Both the position numbers and the translations under genes were made by a program. Shown one piece after another: positions 63,607 to 64,000 of a stretch of DNA of 64,000 bases. The notes below the pieces were generated by a model. The model was not told the DNA's origin and ran no database searches. It saw nothing but the letters and a program-made list of their open reading frames with translations. How positions within the stretch are numbered: the stretch's first letter is position 1; each line of letters begins with the position of its first letter. The stretch comes from Pseudomonas guariconensis (GTDB taxonomy: Bacteria; Pseudomonadota; Gammaproteobacteria; Pseudomonadales; Pseudomonadaceae), in contig NZ_JADLJL010000002.1 in NCBI RefSeq assembly GCF_015680235.1, positions 1 to 64,000 of the forward strand, written 5' to 3'.

Positions 63607-64000
63607 ATGGCAACCATCAAAGACGTCGCGGCACTGGCGGGTATCTCCTATACCACCGTGTCCCATGTACTGAACAAGACCCGCCCGGTCAGCGAGCACG
63701 TGCGCCTGAAGGTCGAGGCGGCTATCGCCGAGCTCGACTACGTGCCCAGCGCCGTGGCTCGCTCGCTCAAGGCGCGTAGCACCGCCACCATCGGCCTGTT
63801 GGTGCCCAACAGCGTCAACCCGTACTTTGCTGAGCTGGCCCGGGGCATCGAGGACGGCTGCGAGCGCAACGGCTACTGCGTGATCCTCTGCAACTCCGAC
63901 GATAACCCGCAAAAGCAGCGCAGTTACCTGCGCGTACTGCTGGAAAAACGCATCGACGGCCTGATCGTCGCCTCGGTGGGCGAGGACCGCGACCTGCTCG
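63607..64000 (+). CDS. rbsR: LacI-family repressor RbsR (partial, runs off right edge)
   Basis: The first ~131 residues. The helix-turn-helix ATIKDVAALAGISYTTVSHV, the hinge VARSLKARST and the start of the sugar-binding domain (IGLLVPNSVNPYFAELARGI) are clear. It probably binds the palindrome at 60031-60044 and responds to ribose. The C-terminal part lies beyond 64000. Confidence 0.92.
   Translation, partial: MATIKDVAALAGISYTTVSHVLNKTRPVSEHVRLKVEAAIAELDYVPSAVARSLKARSTATIGLLVPNSVNPYFAELARGIEDGCERNGYCVILCNSDDNPQKQRSYLRVLLEKRIDGLIVASVGEDRDLL

Overview
The window looks like the chromosome of a Pseudomonas putida-group bacterium. The reasons are GC-rich codon use, many Pseudomonas-type REP palindromes (about 25 bp arms around GCGGGCTTGTCCCGCGAT-like cores), and typical families: NhaR, SstT, DUF1654, a PA2778-like protein, a ribose ABC operon and a V. 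cholerae-like type VI secretion locus. This assignment is from protein and repeat recognition only; no database was searched.

Layout. (1) 1-18984 is a type VI secretion system (T6SS) in two divergent operons that share a 307 bp AT-rich promoter region (12946-13252). Leftward: tssB-tssC-tssE-tssF-tssG-fha-tssJ-tssK-tssL-hcp-vgrG-DUF4123 adaptor-VasX-like effector, which runs off the left edge. Rightward: vasI-tssA-tssM. The gene order is that of the V. cholerae VAS cluster, but clpV (tssH) and vasH are missing between tssL and vasI. (2) 19011-25315 is ordinary core genome: a small membrane protein, sstT, nhaR, a lipoprotein, a TerC-type carrier, a PA2778-like protein that lacks the catalytic Cys and His, and a PuuB-type oxidase.

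(3) 25520-29950 is an arsenic locus. Two identical tRNA-Val(GAC) genes, each with its own promoter and terminator, bracket a truncated TonB receptor and an arsR-GAPDH-arsJ operon (arsenate detoxified as 1-arseno-3-phosphoglycerate and exported). Just outside the second tRNA lies a frameshifted arsB remnant. (4) 30009-33426 is a purine salvage/catabolism group (LysR regulator, NCS2 permease, purine deaminase, HIU hydrolase), followed by a wrecked autotransporter (33427-34708). (5) 34927-49499 is accessory. It holds a catalase, a decayed isochorismatase, an MBL-fold hydrolase, an NADH-dehydrogenase-like flavoprotein, a receiver-only response regulator, fused fragments of a LysR and a GlxA-type regulator, a FixJ-type response regulator, an 1831-residue hybrid Ser/Thr kinase/ATPase/histidine kinase, a MerR regulator, an SDR and a Tat-exported alpha/beta hydrolase. 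I read this as one signalling island that controls redox and hydrolase genes, and as the best candidate for an undescribed system here. It is bordered by an IS3 remnant (about 49861-49989).

(6) 50061-64000 returns to core: a TTC38-like TPR protein, a Zur-box-controlled metal ABC transporter, a DHA2 MFS pump, a SPOR lipoprotein, a small SpoT-like HD hydrolase, a LexA-box-controlled DUF1654-endA operon, periplasmic asparaginase/glutaminase, and rbsBAC-rbsR with a LacI-type palindrome ahead of rbsB. The window ends inside rbsR.
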